Positions 34,020 through 47,275 are shown, counted from the first letter of the stretch. The stretch: DNA of 64,000 bases from Pachypanchax playfairii (GCA_006937955.1 SSNP01000003.1:1823123-1887122); one strand, 5' to 3'. The notes: generated by a model from the letters alone, not told the origin. Numbers and translations: made by a program.

Positions 34020-37000
34020 CATTAAACTGTGTGTATGCAGCCCATCAACAGCAAACATTTTAATCAGACACCAAAGAGAAGCGCGAGTGTTTTATACATC
34101 AATCTTCTTTTTAAATAATTTTTACTATTTCAATTGGGACAAAACACGCTCTCGAGTGAGTTAAGATTCAACTCAGTCTGAGTTTTTAACAGTATTTCCT
34201 GTGGAAACGAGCTGGGAGAGATGAACTGAACTGACTGACATCTTAACACAAATAATGATGATTATTATCTGAAAAGATAACGTCCTGGTTCAATTATGAA
34301 AACATATTATAGGCTAAATTACATTTAATAAAACTTTCAGCTCATTTTTTATTTGTTTTTGTTTGTTTGTCTTTTCTTAGCTCCCAGCTTCTTCCTCACC
34401 TACATCTCATTAGCTGCCAGAGTGAGCAGATGGTTATAAGCATTAAAGGTGATGATGTGCACACTCACAACCTGCTTCTGCCAGCAAAACAGTCACTTTT
34501 CTTTTATAGTTCCCCACATTAAACCTATAAGAACAACAAGAAACTGCCTCCTATCTAAGACTTTATGTCTCCATTTAAGGTGAATCCATTAAGGTGGAAA
34601 GTCTTACATGGAAAATGCTGCTTGTACCTGTTGAAACGCTTCGACTTCGACTGGTTTCCGTGTCTCATCATTTTATTCTCAGAAACGTTGAGAGAGAAAA
34701 AAACTGCATGCAGATGGATGTGTGTTATCCTACTGCTTGTTGCCAGGTTACAGGGTGACTGAAACAGGATTAGGGGGAAAGATGCAGAACTGATCAAATC
34801 AAGTCTGCTCAGAGTGAAAAGGGATGGTTAACAGGATTTAGCAAAGGAAACTAAATTCAGTGATATTCCACTGAAATAAGGATTAAATTCTTCTGGATTT
34901 GACCGGACGGCTTCAACATCTGCTGAAAGGAACAGACTTCTTTAAGCGATTGATGACAAGAGGTGAATTCACTCGTGGAATAAAAAACAAAACCAGAAAT
35001 GATTCTTTAGTGGTACACACATTATTCCTGTCCATGTGATACTGTGTAGACTCACTCAGTGAAACAGAATATGGTTATTAATGATGACCTTCTAATTTAT
35101 CAGTGTTCAGCTTTATTACTCAGCCCAGTTGGAAACATCTGCAGAGTGTTGTGGATGTTACATGCAGAGATTTGATGTAAAAAAAAAGTCTTTTGATCAC
35201 TTTATTTCTAATAACTGAACAGGAACAGAGTGGTGACACTAGAGGGCGACATCAGCTTTAAAACTGGACGCCTTGCTGCAAACAGTTTCATATTTTTGTT
35301 TGTTTTAGTTGTTTTTTAGGGGATTGAATGGACCTGCATTAAGTCTGTGTGTTCAATGTGATTAGTTCTGCACGGTGGTGAAGCTGCTGGGTTCGACTCC
35401 CTGATTCAACCTGTGTGGAGTTTATATTATGTGTGGATTTTCTCCAGTTGCTCCAGTTTCCTTCCTCATGGCAGGATAAACTTTGTTGTTGTTCATCTTT
35501 GTGGCCCTGTGATGCACTGGCACATCAAGAACAGGCAAACTCCACAGGAAGACCCCAGCTGGGAGTTGAACCCACAACCTTTTCACTGTGAGGTAACCAC
35601 CAACAGCAGTTTCAGCTCTTCGTCCCAGTTTCTGTTCAGATTTGTTAATGAGCCTGTCACAGTTTTATTGACACTGTTTTTAACATCACGTGGATTTACA
35701 GATTGACAGTTAATGAGGAAAAATGAACAAATCTAAGATAAAACCAATCAGAGCAGCTTTTAATTAGGGGAAAAATATTAAACTGTATAATTCATCAGTT
35801 GATTAATATTAATGTTAAAAATAACTGCCTGTGAGACATAACTGTGAGTAACATGTTAGTCAGCCTTATATGGCACTGCGACTGCTGTGTCTTTAAAAAA
35901 TCCACACTGTTCTTGGCTCCCTGCCCAGAAAGTTTATTTCCCATCTCCCATCCAGCCACATGGACTGGACTCTGCCACGCAGAGAGAACCAGACTTTTTC
36001 CCTCTGAGAGCTGCGACTCCCGCTGCAGTCTGAACAAACAGGACCTCCAACTCAGACTGCTGCATCTTCAAGAACCTCCCATCAGATCTGTCACAGCCTG
36101 CCGGTCCCTCAGCAAGACCAGGTAAGATTTACACTCAAAACCACGACAGCTCAGTTGCACCATTATCCACATCATAACATGGTTTTCTTTTTGAACTTTT
36201 ATTGTATTTATCTGCTGACTTTTGAATAGTATGCATGATGGCTCACAGAGTCTGGTTCAAAGGTTCTGCTGCCACATGAGAGCTTATTGTCTTCAGAAAA
36301 CAAAAGCTCTTTTCACAAATCTATAATTCCCCAAAGTGGCAAAACCAGCAGTCTGTAGTCTTTGTTTAGAGAAAACTCACTTTAACGCTGAATTTACTGA
36401 AAGTTTACATGTTTATTTGAATGAAAATTTGTTACAAAATGATTCTGAAAAGAAGTGAAAGTTAGGTTTTTGTAATGTTTACAGCCAAAATGGAACATTA
36501 TCACAGCAGCTGAATGAATGGGCCATCATGGCACCGACACCACATCCACCACCTTCTTATTGTAGCAAAGTAAACAAGAAGTTTCTGTGTAAACTTCCTG
36601 GCTTGTTATTGTGTGAAACACACACTGAGCCTGTATCACTGTGTTGTGTTTCTGGGCTGTAATTTTCTGGGGAGATGAGGTCACAGACAGACACACCCAG
36701 CAGCTCAGAATCTGAGCAGGAAGGGCCGGCGGTGGAAGACATTCAGCGCTCCCTACCAGTGACTCATTTGTCGGGAGGAAACCCGCTGTTTTGTTGGAAT
36801 TTCCATTGAGTTTGGAGCAGAGGAATTTCAGTGTGGATGTGGTGTTTAAACGTGTGTGGGCGGAGCCAACTTCCATCCAAAGACACCAACACAAGTCACA
36901 TGACGGCTCTGGCAGGATTACATGATGAGGTTTTAATTTCACGAGACTTATCATGTAAATGATTTCTTCTGAAGAGAACATTGATAAGAATGTACCAACT

Positions 37001-38800
37001 CTGGAATGTGTTTGGAATCCAGCTTATTTCCTCTTTGCCAAAAAGTTTGGACCATTTTAACTTTAATTTCCTGACATTTGCTTTTTTCCTCAGTGAGGAA
37101 ATGAAACCTTCTTTAAGTTGCAGTCAGATCTTGAAATAGTAACATCTTCTTATTTAGTCCCAAAAGGGCCTAAAGCTCAGATGCAACAGCACAAATGGGT
37201 GTGTTGGAGCTGGAAACAGGGGGCGAGAAGTTTGAACAGGACACAACAATAACACGAAGTCAAGCTTGATTCTTAACTCATTCAAACATTATTATTATTT
37301 CTTGTCATCAAAAACAAGACAAACACATTTATAAACATATTTACAGATAAACTGTTTGTCTTATTGAGCTGAAAACCAGATTTTGCAATTTCCTAGCTGT
37401 AGAAATACTGTATGCTTTAGTGGAAAAGGGATTCTTGTCTTAAACTTATTACTATGATCACTTGAGATGATGACAGGTAATATCAGTCAATGTGAATGAA
37501 GGTCAAAGAACCTTTTTATCTGAGTTTGTTTTCATCCAGCTCTGATCTCACATTTCCTTTTCTTCAATCTGTTATACTAACAAACTTTTAACACAAAAAC
37601 AGTAAGAATTAGAAATAAATAGATTCTTTAGAAGAATAATGATCAAAGAGGCGTTTGTCTGACTGCATTGCTTTAAAACAGCCTTAAAAATATATTTCAG
37701 ATATATTGTATGGATAACTAAAGCCTTCTTTTTCTTGTAAACTTGTGAATACACCTTGTGGTGTTTGTTATAATGAACCCGTGATGTTCAAACAGCTGAT
37801 AAACATGGTGGGAGGAGTCTAGAATGCAGCTTAGTTTGTGGGTGTATTCAACAGCAAGCTACTGAATATTAACATTAGTTGTGACGCCTTGAGAAACTTT
37901 TAATTGTTTTCTTGTCTGCTGGAAGGAAAGTTGTTACTCCATCTCATCTCATACTCTAATCTGATTGGCTCAGAACATAAAGAGACTGGAAAATATGAAT
38001 CCTTCTCTTTCACTTCAATCAAATACCTGAAACATGCGTCAGTCTAAAATGTTTTTTGTTATTGATCTGATATCAGTGTAAAACAAGACGGTCTCCTGTG
38101 AGCGCACGTATTTAGTATAATGTGTGGTATGAAACAGAGATGACCTTTGACCCACTGGATGCCTGATCCAAAGCCTGAATAGACTGAAAACTGCATAACA
38201 TATATGAAATCATTTGTATATGTGTCAATTTATCTATTTTACCTAAATTATTTTTAGTGACTCTCTGGATTTATTCTGTCTCTTAAAATCCCAGTTACAC
38301 GTTTTATTAAACTTATTTTATAACCATCCAGGCTGAAGCTTGCCTTGAACTTAAATTTTAAGCCCTATTTTTGTCACATGACCCTGATATCAGCTCCAAA
38401 CTGTTCCAGGACTAAATAAAGAACTTGTTTGTGCATGTTTATAACAGTTCTTTTCAAAGACACGCAGCTGCCTCGGGTAAAAATTGTATTTTCTCTCTGA
38501 TGACAAGTAAAAGTGTGTTTCTAAATCCATCTGAATTGATTGTTTTGCAGCAGCTGGACAAAATGCACTTCAATGATGTGCTCGTACTCTCTGCAATACA
38601 ACAGGTGAGAGTTAAGATGAACTCTTTGTGTGCTTTGCATATCATTTATAAAAAAAATGCACATGGTGAGTGGCATGTACTTTAAAGAACAGTGACCCAG
38701 TGTTCTTGTCAGGAACTGGTAAAGCCACATCGTACTAACGCTCTGAGACACGCCCCACTTTATCTCATGATTAACATCTTTTTTATGGTTTAAGACTTTC
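34020..38800. other. nsg1-aggf1 intergenic region
   Basis: No gene with recognisable protein similarity was found. The region contains fragments of a common interspersed repeat (35370-35600). It also has two exon-like segments with consensus donors (ending 36120 and 38604), described separately among the findings. Confidence 0.5.
35365..35600. mobile_element. Decayed interspersed repeat
   Basis: The segment carries ctgggttcgactccctgatt and, further on, cctgtgtggagttt, then antisense-looking gggagttgaacccacaac. These are paired pieces of a common fish repeat with 'gggttcgaatccc' and 'tgtggagtttgcatgttctcc' modules. It is degraded, and its family name is not assigned. Confidence 0.5.
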
Positions 38801-39042
38801 TACCCGAAATAATCAGCCAACAAAGCAAACAAGCCAATCCCTCGCGTTTTATCACACTACACCGTCACTGAGTGCAGCTGCGCTGAGGGAGGTGACCTGC
38901 AAGGCTGCCAAGCAAACAAGGGAGGGCCGACCAACCTGACAGCCGTACACTTTTACCTGCTGAACTGTCAAACTGCAGGATATGCTGACTAACCGAAGAG
39001 AGCTGTGGTTCTGTCGACCAGCTGTAGAGAGGAAATCTCAAA

Positions 39043-39113
39043 ATGGGTGGCAACATGAGTCAAAAGAAGAGCATCAGGCGGGCGAGCTCGAGGAGTTACT
39101 CTAAAACCGTCAC
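39043..39113 (+). CDS. tacc1: Candidate distal alternative first coding exon of tacc1
   Basis: An ATG in strong context (ctcaaaATGG) opens 23 codons plus two bases, beginning MGGNMSQKKSIRRASSRS, and then meets a consensus donor (CAC|gtgagt). An in-frame TAG lies seven codons upstream, fixing the start. The exon ends in the same phase (two bases of a codon) as the proximal tacc1 first exon. Joined to tacc1 exon 2 at 51624 it would read ...KTVT-SDSEGHFDTPEA without interruption. MGxxxS is an N-myristoylation-type motif. A CCAAT element lies near 38833. The link to tacc1 is inferred from strand, phase and position only; the exon could belong to another transcript or be fortuitous. Confidence 0.45.
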
Positions 39114-39776
39114 GTGAGTCGACTCATCTGTTTGAAGATGATCCTGATGGATAAATGTGTGTTTACACATTGTTTTATAATATGCAGGAACATTCAAAAC
39201 ATTACAGACAACAAGCTAAAATACTGAATGTTTGTGAGAAACTGGCTTCTGTTCACGTGGACATGCAAATATTCACACACCCTCAGAACTGTAGCTGTAG
39301 ATAAACCAGCATGCAGACAGAGTGTGAAACATTTAGAATGTGGATGTTAATTCAGATTAAAGGAACAAAAGAGAATCAAGCTAAATCAAGAAGAGTTTAC
39401 AGTTTAATGAGCTTAAAAACAGAAGTTGTGACTTGTTTTAACATGATCTGTTAATCTTCTTACAGTCTGAGCTCATTGTGAGAGAAATATAACTTCACTG
39501 TCAATATTTGCTTGAGGCGCCACGAGGAATGAGCCACGCCTCACGTCACTGTTCAGATGTTCAGAGATTTTTCTGAATTCACTTTACATTCAAATATTTG
39601 ACAACTTTTTTCTATTAAGAGCTGAACAACAAGCTGAAATAAGATTATACAAAAAAGGAAATAAATGTAGTTGGTATCTCGAGTTGTTACAGATGTTTTT
39701 AGATCAAAGTCAAACCTGAGATACAACATGATGTTACTTTCTTCTCTTATACACAGTAAATCGACCAGTTTTTAAA

Positions 39777-42700
39777 TCAGCTCTCTGTTTCAGCACTTGT
39801 TTGGGACGTTTCCGTCTCCTCTGGTTTCACCCAGGTTTTAGGATCTCTATTCTTCTGGACTTTAGCAGACAGTAAGTCAGGTTGACACGAGTCAGCGAAC
39901 CGTTCACGAGCTTTCTCCCAGTTTTTATTAGACTTGGATCTGGTCACAGACATGCCGTCCACAGACATGACGGCACCTGCTCCTAAACCTGAATGAGACT
40001 TTCGGATTTTCAGCTCGATCTATGACAGGAGAAAAGAACCAGAGTTATTTTGATGCTTCATGACAGATTAAAACAGAACCAGCAATAGATTATCTTACCG
40101 GGTCTTTCATTCCTGTTCCCTCTTTACCCAGACCCTCTCCTTTCTTCCAGCCCATCTTTTCCAACATCTTCCGGCCTTTATTGACTTCGCTGATCTCCCT
40201 TTTGAGCACAAAGACAATGTTATCACAGAAATCGTTTTTTTTCCTCCTCAGAGCAGTTACATTCAGTGTTGATGCACTTACTCGTGAACTGAAGCCGGCG
40301 CATCGTCTCGTTGGAAAACGCCCTCGCTGCCCACAGTCTGTCTTCGAGACTCCGCCCTGTCCTTGTATTTGGGGTTCCTCAGGGCTTTCGTCTCCTCATA
40401 CTCGCTGCTCTGTGAAGTTAAATGACAGAAATGAATGAATGCATGAAGAGAAAGGAGGTTTAATTTCTTTTTGCTCGTCACTCACTTGCAGGCCGTATTT
40501 GGCCTTCATATTCTTCAGCTCTTTCTGCCTCAGTGACTCTTTATCCTCCTTGGTGGGAACAGGAGCTTCAGGAAACAAGCGATGAGTTAAACCTTGGACT
40601 TGTTACAGAGTCTTTACAAACATGCTCTGTGTTTTCTCACCGGCAATCTCCTCTCTCCTGTGCTTGCTGAGGTGAGCCATCACCTGACCAGGCTCACACC
40701 CATCGCAGGTGTCTGTACCTGAATGAATATGGAAAGACAGCACAGTCTCCCCCATCTTAACTTCATCACCGTGCATCAGCGCATGAGGCTCAGACTTGGT
40801 TTTGGGCTGGAAAAGAAGATTTTCCTTTAGTATTTTTTGATTTAGAAGACAGTTTGGGGCGTTTAATCACCAAACAGACAACATGCTGACCTGTAAAATG
40901 CGGTTGCCATTGATGACCGTTCCATTTTGGCTCCCCTGGTCCACCAGCATGTAACTCTGATGTTCTTGGTCAAAATAAACCTCTGCATGGAACTGGAAAC
41001 AAACAGATCACACGTTCAGAAACACCACTCCAAAAATCCCATAACTAACAGCTGGACACGAGTACCTTGCTGACTCCCATTTCTGGTATTCGAACTGCAT
41101 GGTCCATATCTTTCTCTCTGTAAACACAAACAGTTTGGTGAAGCATATGTCAGATCTTTTTTCTTAAATCCCAGCTGCATCATAAAACTGAGGAAGGACT
41201 CGTAGCTACATGAAAAAATAAATAAATAAATAGGACAAACCTGCCGAATGTGGCTGGAGCGTCAGCAGTGACGATGAAGAGAGTTCCCACCTGCAGAACT
41301 GGAGATCTGACCACAGTCACTCTCACACAGGGAGGCCAAAAGCTGTTCACTGTAACATGAACCAACCAAATCAACATTAAGGTCTCAAACAATCAGACCA
41401 GCTGATGAAACTACTGATGTGTCAGAGTTGATCTACAGTCCTCTCACCTTCTTGGCTCTGCAGTTCCTTCTCTGACTCGGGACTTTGCCTGGACTTTTTG
41501 GAGCTAGAAGTCGATGAAGGTGAGGGTGTGGACTCCCAGTCGTCTCTCTCTGACTCTGTGATTTCACCCTCTTCCGGTTCGCTGTTGCTTCCTGACTCAT
41601 CGCTCCGAGGCAAGTTCTTCTTCTTTTTGCGCTTTTTGGATTTTGATCTCTTCCGTTTCTTTTTTGATCTGCTCTTATCTTCATGGTTGGAGCCATTTTT
41701 CAACTTTTTTCTCTTCGATGACGATCGATCTCTTTCTTCACGATGTTTAGACGAGTCTTTTTTACTCGGGCTGCGAGACTTTCTCCGGGGTTTCCGAGAT
41801 TCGGTCCGGTCAGTTTCCTCTTGCTCGTGTTTTGCATCATCAGATTTGAGTTCCTGCCACCGAACAGCAAGCAGTGAGATGACAGTCTCCAGTGACAGAC
41901 AGCCAGGTGACTTTTTGATGCTTATACCAAATCTATTGCAGAATCCTAACACATGGTTCTCAGTCTCCAAAGACATTTTACTCCAAATATCATCTTGCAT
42001 CCAGACTTTAACATACTAGTGGCCAAATATAGTAACCACATGTACTATAAACACCTGAATGATCCCAATCAGAAGTATCTCTAAGTTTATGAAATTTAAA
42101 TACTGATAAAAAACATTTGGTGAGAAAGATCTTTCAGTCTTTTTTACAATGTAAACTATTATAATACCTCGGTAGGAGGAAGGTTCCAGTAAGAGGAAAT
42201 CTTCATTTTAGCCAAACAGTGACTCACACCTTGTACCTGGTTCAGGGGGACAGTGCTTCAGTAAACTAGCTTCACATTACTGTAAAGAAAAAAAGCTGTT
42301 TTTGAAGACTGAGACCAAAATACGTTTAAAAAACATTTGGGGAATCAAATTCAAAAAGCCAGCTGTCATCCACAAAACAACATTCCCAAGGCTTTTCCTC
42401 CTTACATACCCGATCGTCAGGTTGTGATGTTTTCTTGATCACTTTCTTGAACTTTCTCCATTTCTTGTCAGTGTCAAACTTTTCTTGGCAAGTTTCAGTT
42501 TGTGCAGCCGGCACCTCAATTCTGGAATGAAACTGATACCGTCCACTCTCTGCGTCGTAGTAATAGTAGATCCCTGTGTTGGCATCATAATATAACTGAC
42601 TGACCTGCAGAAAAGGAAAGAAACATGGATAAGATTTTCAAACATTTAAAAAAACAGATTACTGATAATTAATCCGGCTAAAATCTTCCCAAACAAACCG

Positions 42701-44746
42701 AGTCATAGTAGAAGCCAGTGCTGTGATCGTAATACATCCCAGAAGTCTCATCGAAGACGAATCCAGTCTGGGTCATAGCCTCCTCGGCTGTGGCTCTAAG
42801 CATATCAGCTATGGACCCTCCATCACCTTCCTGAAACAAACATCATTATATAGAGACAAAATAATATCAACTTGAATCCATTATGTGCCAAAGTAAATCA
42901 TTCAAATTAAACAATATGTCTGACATGTACTCACCTCTGTTGCAACTACATCACTGCTTTCTGGTGCAGCCGACACTTGTGCAGCATCGTTTGTTGTAAA
43001 AACCTCTGTTGCCGTGCTGTAATCAGTCACATCCACTACTGCTGCTACTTCAGTCACCATCTCAAGGTTTCCCTGAGACTCTGTTCCCTCAAAGGTCTGG
43101 CAGTAGCCTCCGTAGTAATAATTGTAATAATCTAAAAAAAAAAAATCTTGATTACTTCTAAAACTATTTTAAAGTTATACCAGATTTACTGATCAAAATA
43201 AGGAAGACACTCACCAGTTTCTGTCCACACATATTCTTCTGTCTGAGTTTCACTGTTTAGTTTCTCTTTTTCCTTCTTTTTCCGGTCGTGAATTTCTGCA
43301 CTCAGCTGGTCAACCTGAAACAATGCATTTTGAAAGAAGTCTAATAAATTTAAAGTGTCTCTGAGATGCAATTTTTATGTTATTTTTCTACTTCATGTCA
43401 ATCAATCCTACAGTTGTGCAATATGGACACTTTTCCACATGAACCGAGATGCTCAGATGTTCAATAATAAAGTCTCAAATAGGCAATATTGGTGCACAAT
43501 TTTCGAGAAACGCACACTTAACGGAAGTGATGAAAATGAAGAATGAGAGATGTAAACAAAGCGATTTAATATGGCAGACAATAAAGAATCAGTGTAGTTT
43601 GAGTATTTGTCTCTTTCTGAACAAGGAACAGACTCAGAAGAGAGTTTTGATGCGACAGGCTTCAAATTCAAACACAGTCAGTCACTGTAGATTCAAACAG
43701 CCAGATCAGAGCAAAAGAAGTAGAAAGAAAAGAAAGAGACCAAAGTGCTCAGAGTACTCTGTTATGATGTGAGAGTTCCTGGATTTTGACATGAGAATGT
43801 GACTCAGGTGTCACTGTGAGTACCGCTCCCTCTGGTTATTTATTTTAAAATTTATAACATTCATATACTCAGAACTCTGCGTGTTGAGAGTTTGACATTC
43901 AGAAAAGAGGATTTCCACATTGTTCCTTATGTATATCACTGCTGTTTTTATATGCAGTATTTGAAACCAGGTGGTGTTGTTCATCGAAATGATATTTAAT
44001 ATTTCACATGTGCCTCTGCTGCATGAAAATGTGTTTGACTCGAGAGTAGCTGTACAGATTAATTCTTTACACCGATCAAAATCCAACCCAGTGAGTCAGA
44101 ACATCATCTTACTTCTGTGTGAATAATTTAATAATTTTCTGGCTCTGATTTAGAGGAATGTGCCAAGGAAGCAGTGTTAGCACAACCACCAGATAGACAC
44201 TGTTTCCCCAAATGCTCTTTAATGTTGATACTAGAGATAACCAAAGAGCTGTGTTCTTGTTTCACCACTTCCAGCTTGAAATTGAGACTCAACCGGGAAG
44301 TTTGAAGGCACAAAACATTCACACTTGCCTTATAAGCATCAAACAACACAAATCTGCATCATGTTATGACATTATAATGCTTTTAAATGTGTTACTGAGA
44401 CCTGAGTGTGTCACAAACACTTGAAGGCATTTCTTAAGGTCCTAAAATCTGTAAGAAGTTACTAATCCAAATCAAAAGAAACTAACTGTGCTCAGAAACT
44501 GAAATCATGCCAACAGAAAACAGTCAGCTTGTCTTTGTGAAGACGAACCTGTTTTCTGAGGTCTTCATTGTAGCTCTCAGTGCTTTTCTGCAGTCTCTCC
44601 GAGTGGCTTAGCTGCTTCTGTAACTTTGCCAGTTCGGCTTTGCACTCCTTCAGCTCTTGTTTTAACGTTTCCACTTTCAAACGGAGATGAGCCACTTCCG
44701 ACATTTGGTTAATGTCGGTTTCTCCAAGGCCGTCTTCGTCCTCCAT
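39777..44746 (-). CDS. aggf1: Angiogenic factor with G-patch and FHA domains 1
   Basis: AGGF1 is a nuclear/secreted factor tied to angiogenesis, with RNA-processing type domains. Coding exons on the minus strand: 44746-44549, 43314-43215, 43131-42935, 42830-42699, 42604-42410, 41853-41448, 41349-41241, 41117-41066, 40992-40891, 40806-40641, 40565-40486, 40409-40282, 40198-40099, 40019-39777. Phases agree and give 735 residues (human 714). Domains in order: an N-terminal coiled coil (residues 1-80); an OCRE region of aromatic repeats (about 180-240: FDETSGMYYDHSTGFYYDS, then YYDANTGIYYYYDAESGRY); a Lys/Arg/Ser-rich segment (about 275-400); an FHA domain (about 415-520, with GVSKFHAEVYFDQ and LVDQGSQNG); and a G-patch (about 630-665, LEKMGWKKGEGLGKEG). 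The ATG at 44746 is the first in frame after the 5'UTR acceptor; the triplet before it is GTG. Confidence 0.97.
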
Positions 44747-44892
44747 CACTACCGCTGAAACAGTTAGTCAAAATATAAATACAAAACGCTATTTTAACTC
44801 CACAAACAGATAGCATATGACGCCAGTGCACCTGTACGAAATGACTCGTTATCTGAGTAAAGCTAAGTACAGCTACACATTTCTTCTCTCAC

Positions 44893-44990
44893 CGTTTACT
44901 TCGTTCTCGTCGACTGAGAAGCAAATCACCGGTCAAAGCGGCACGTAAACCGACCTGAAAGTTGAAAATAGACAACTTGTAACTGCCATG
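44893..44990 (-). other. aggf1: Non-coding first exon of aggf1
   Basis: The first coding exon starts at an acceptor (gtttcag before cggtagtgATGG, exon edge 44754). The nearest good upstream donor on the minus strand is aaacg|gtgag at 44892. The 5' end of this exon is not defined. Confidence 0.6.
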
Positions 44991-45079
44991 TGTGTTGGAC
45001 AGAGCCGAGTACATGTTTTGTGTTAATTAGACAGTTACAGTTGTGACAGTTGAAATGTTTAAAATCCACCGTATTTGCG

Positions 45080-45130
45080 ACCGCCATTTACCAATGAAAA
45101 TGACCCTACGTCACGGCGGAAGTGATTCTT
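45080..45130 (-). promoter_or_regulatory. aggf1 promoter with YY1, CRE and ETS-type sites
   Basis: Within 45 bp there are GCCATTT (45083-45089, YY1-like on the minus strand), CTACGTCA (45106-45113, CRE-like) and CGGAAGTGA (45117-45125, ETS-like). The region has no TATA box. This cluster is typical of housekeeping promoters and lies just upstream of the aggf1 5'UTR exon. Confidence 0.6.
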
Positions 45131-45756
45131 CTTCGGGTCTGGCAAATAGCAGAAAGAAATTTGTCGCCATCTAGTGGCGACGGCTGCCCCTTAGTTACTA
45201 CCGCTCAGACACAGTCATTACTTAGTTGCTTTATATTTACAATACTAATTTATTTCTGTTTTTTTCACTTATTGCTAGTTCTTTAACTTTGGTTAATGTT
45301 TCAGCACAACAATTCCTAACAGTGTCCGGTAAGTTTCAGTGCCGAAGTTTCTTTTTCTCTTTATGTAAAGTGCAGGGATTTCGCGATCCTAACCAGTTTA
45401 TACTCAGCTCCAAATCTCAAGACAAGTAACGGTAGTGCATTTTGGAGAATGCCAACAGGGTTTCAACATTACGGTTTCAGTGTTATAAACTAGCTGAAAC
45501 AAGTTGGTGTGACACGTGGTAAAACCTAGTAAATCTCGAATGATAAGGTTTATTTCTGTTTAACCTTTGTCGGTCATGTTTATTCTATTTTATCATACAG
45601 TATTATATTTTAGCTCTCTCTCTGGCGCTCACTCTGGATATTAGTATAGGCTCTAACCACTAGATGGCAGTGGAGCACAACAATTCTGCTTGAAGCTCAA
45701 TGGAAGTTTGGTTTAGACTTGGGATGATCATTATACTTACCTCCGAGATACATTTT

Positions 45757-45807
<51 letters not shown>

Positions 45808-47270
45808 CATGCACAGAAACTGCTTATAAGGTTTTCTTTTCTCAGTTTTTCAGTTTACACCACTTTGTTGTTTAGAGGAAGACAAATCAGTTTCCATCAC
45901 AAAACAGAAGTAAGAACTTTTTTGTGCTGACACAGACTAATTGTTGCAGATATCTTTGTAATGACTCACTTTGTCCTTCCTCTGCATCATTCTTCATGTA
46001 TGTATCTAACTGTCCCTGTGGTCAGATTGTATTAACTCTCCTCCTCTTCCTCCTGAGAGCTCTTCTTCCTCTGACCTTTTTACATTTATTCATTTCCAGG
46101 AACGTCCGTCCCATCAGTTGGTTTTCTTGAAATAGCCTAGACTGAGACATCTAGACTTTTTTAGGCTTCACAGGAAGGACAGTTACATAATCACTGGGCT
46201 CTTCTATTGTCTTTTGTATATGGCAGGGAAGTATTTGAAGTATTGTACTGTTTCTGCAGTGTAAACATAATTGTGTCACTTGCTGCTGCAAGTTAAATTA
46301 CTAATGAGATCATAATTAAACATATTTGGACCATTAGTCATATTTAGTTTGAAAAAAAAAAAACTCTAGATAAATCTGATCCAGCTAAGAAACAATAAGA
46401 GGCTTAGGTTTTGGATACATTTCAGTCACTTTTGTATTTTTAGAAATGCATTTGTAGTTCCTCCCACTGTGTTAGAAATCTGAGCTCTTTTGAGTTGCGT
46501 TTGATTCTGGTCTCTCATCAGACCGCTTGGCAGCTCTGAGGATTGTGGTGGAGGAGACAGAGCAGCCTTTAAGACTGAGGTGGTCTTTTATCAAGAGGCG
46601 CTAACACAGCTAACCTCCTTCAGCTCATTGATGTTTACCGATGTCGGATTTAGACAAGAAAAGTTCCAGTTCACAAGGTATTAAAGTTCAGATAAGGAAA
46701 ACAAAAGATAGTTCAGGGTTTTATTTTAAAAAATAGAAAGCAAATATGTTTGATTTATCAGAAAATAGGAGCCTTTTCTATACAGTCTCTCAACCCAATA
46801 AATTAATGACTTCTTCAACTCTAAAATTGTAAAACCAACATTTTGCAAAAAAAAGCGAGAAAAAAACAGTTAATGCATTTAAGTCCCTTCTTCAAGCTCC
46901 ACCAAACTTAAACAGCAAATAAGTAGGCTGAACACAAACTCCACCCTTCCCAGTTAATGTGGAAACTCTGAGTCTAACTGAGGTTTTGTGTCGTTGCTCC
47001 TTCACAAAAATATTTCTGGGACTGGAGAACTGGAGGAAAACAAGGCGTCTGTTGGAAGGCGATGAGCGAGCAACATGGTAACAGACTAAAAGGAAAAATG
47101 CTGTTGTAATACAAACAAACTGCTCCCTGAAAACATCACTAAAGATTTGATATATGTACCACATGCTGAGAACGAGCTGGATGGTCCCACTGAATGAAGG
47201 TTAGAGATTCCAGACAAAAACACATGTTCATCTTTTGGATTTTTCAAACAGGGTCCCAGTTTTTACCTTA
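45131..47270. other. aggf1-tacc1 intergenic DNA, no gene recognised
   Basis: This stretch lies between aggf1 and the LINE remnant. It contains a CA/TA microsatellite at 45756-45808 and otherwise no exon, domain or mobile-element signature that I recognise. Confidence 0.5.
45756..45808. repeat. Compound (CA)n(TA)n microsatellite
   Basis: About 25 bp of CA repeats pass directly into about 28 bp of TA repeats. Confidence 0.97.
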
Positions 47271-47275
47271 GATTG

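Noticed and set aside
36526..36981. 151-codon minus-strand open frame
   Set aside because: No domain, signal or splice partner, and no similarity I recognise; random open frames of this size are expected in 64 kb.
41498..42019. 173-codon open frame on the + strand
   Set aside because: It is the antisense of the Lys/Arg/Ser-rich aggf1 exon 6; the skewed composition of that exon keeps the opposite frame open.
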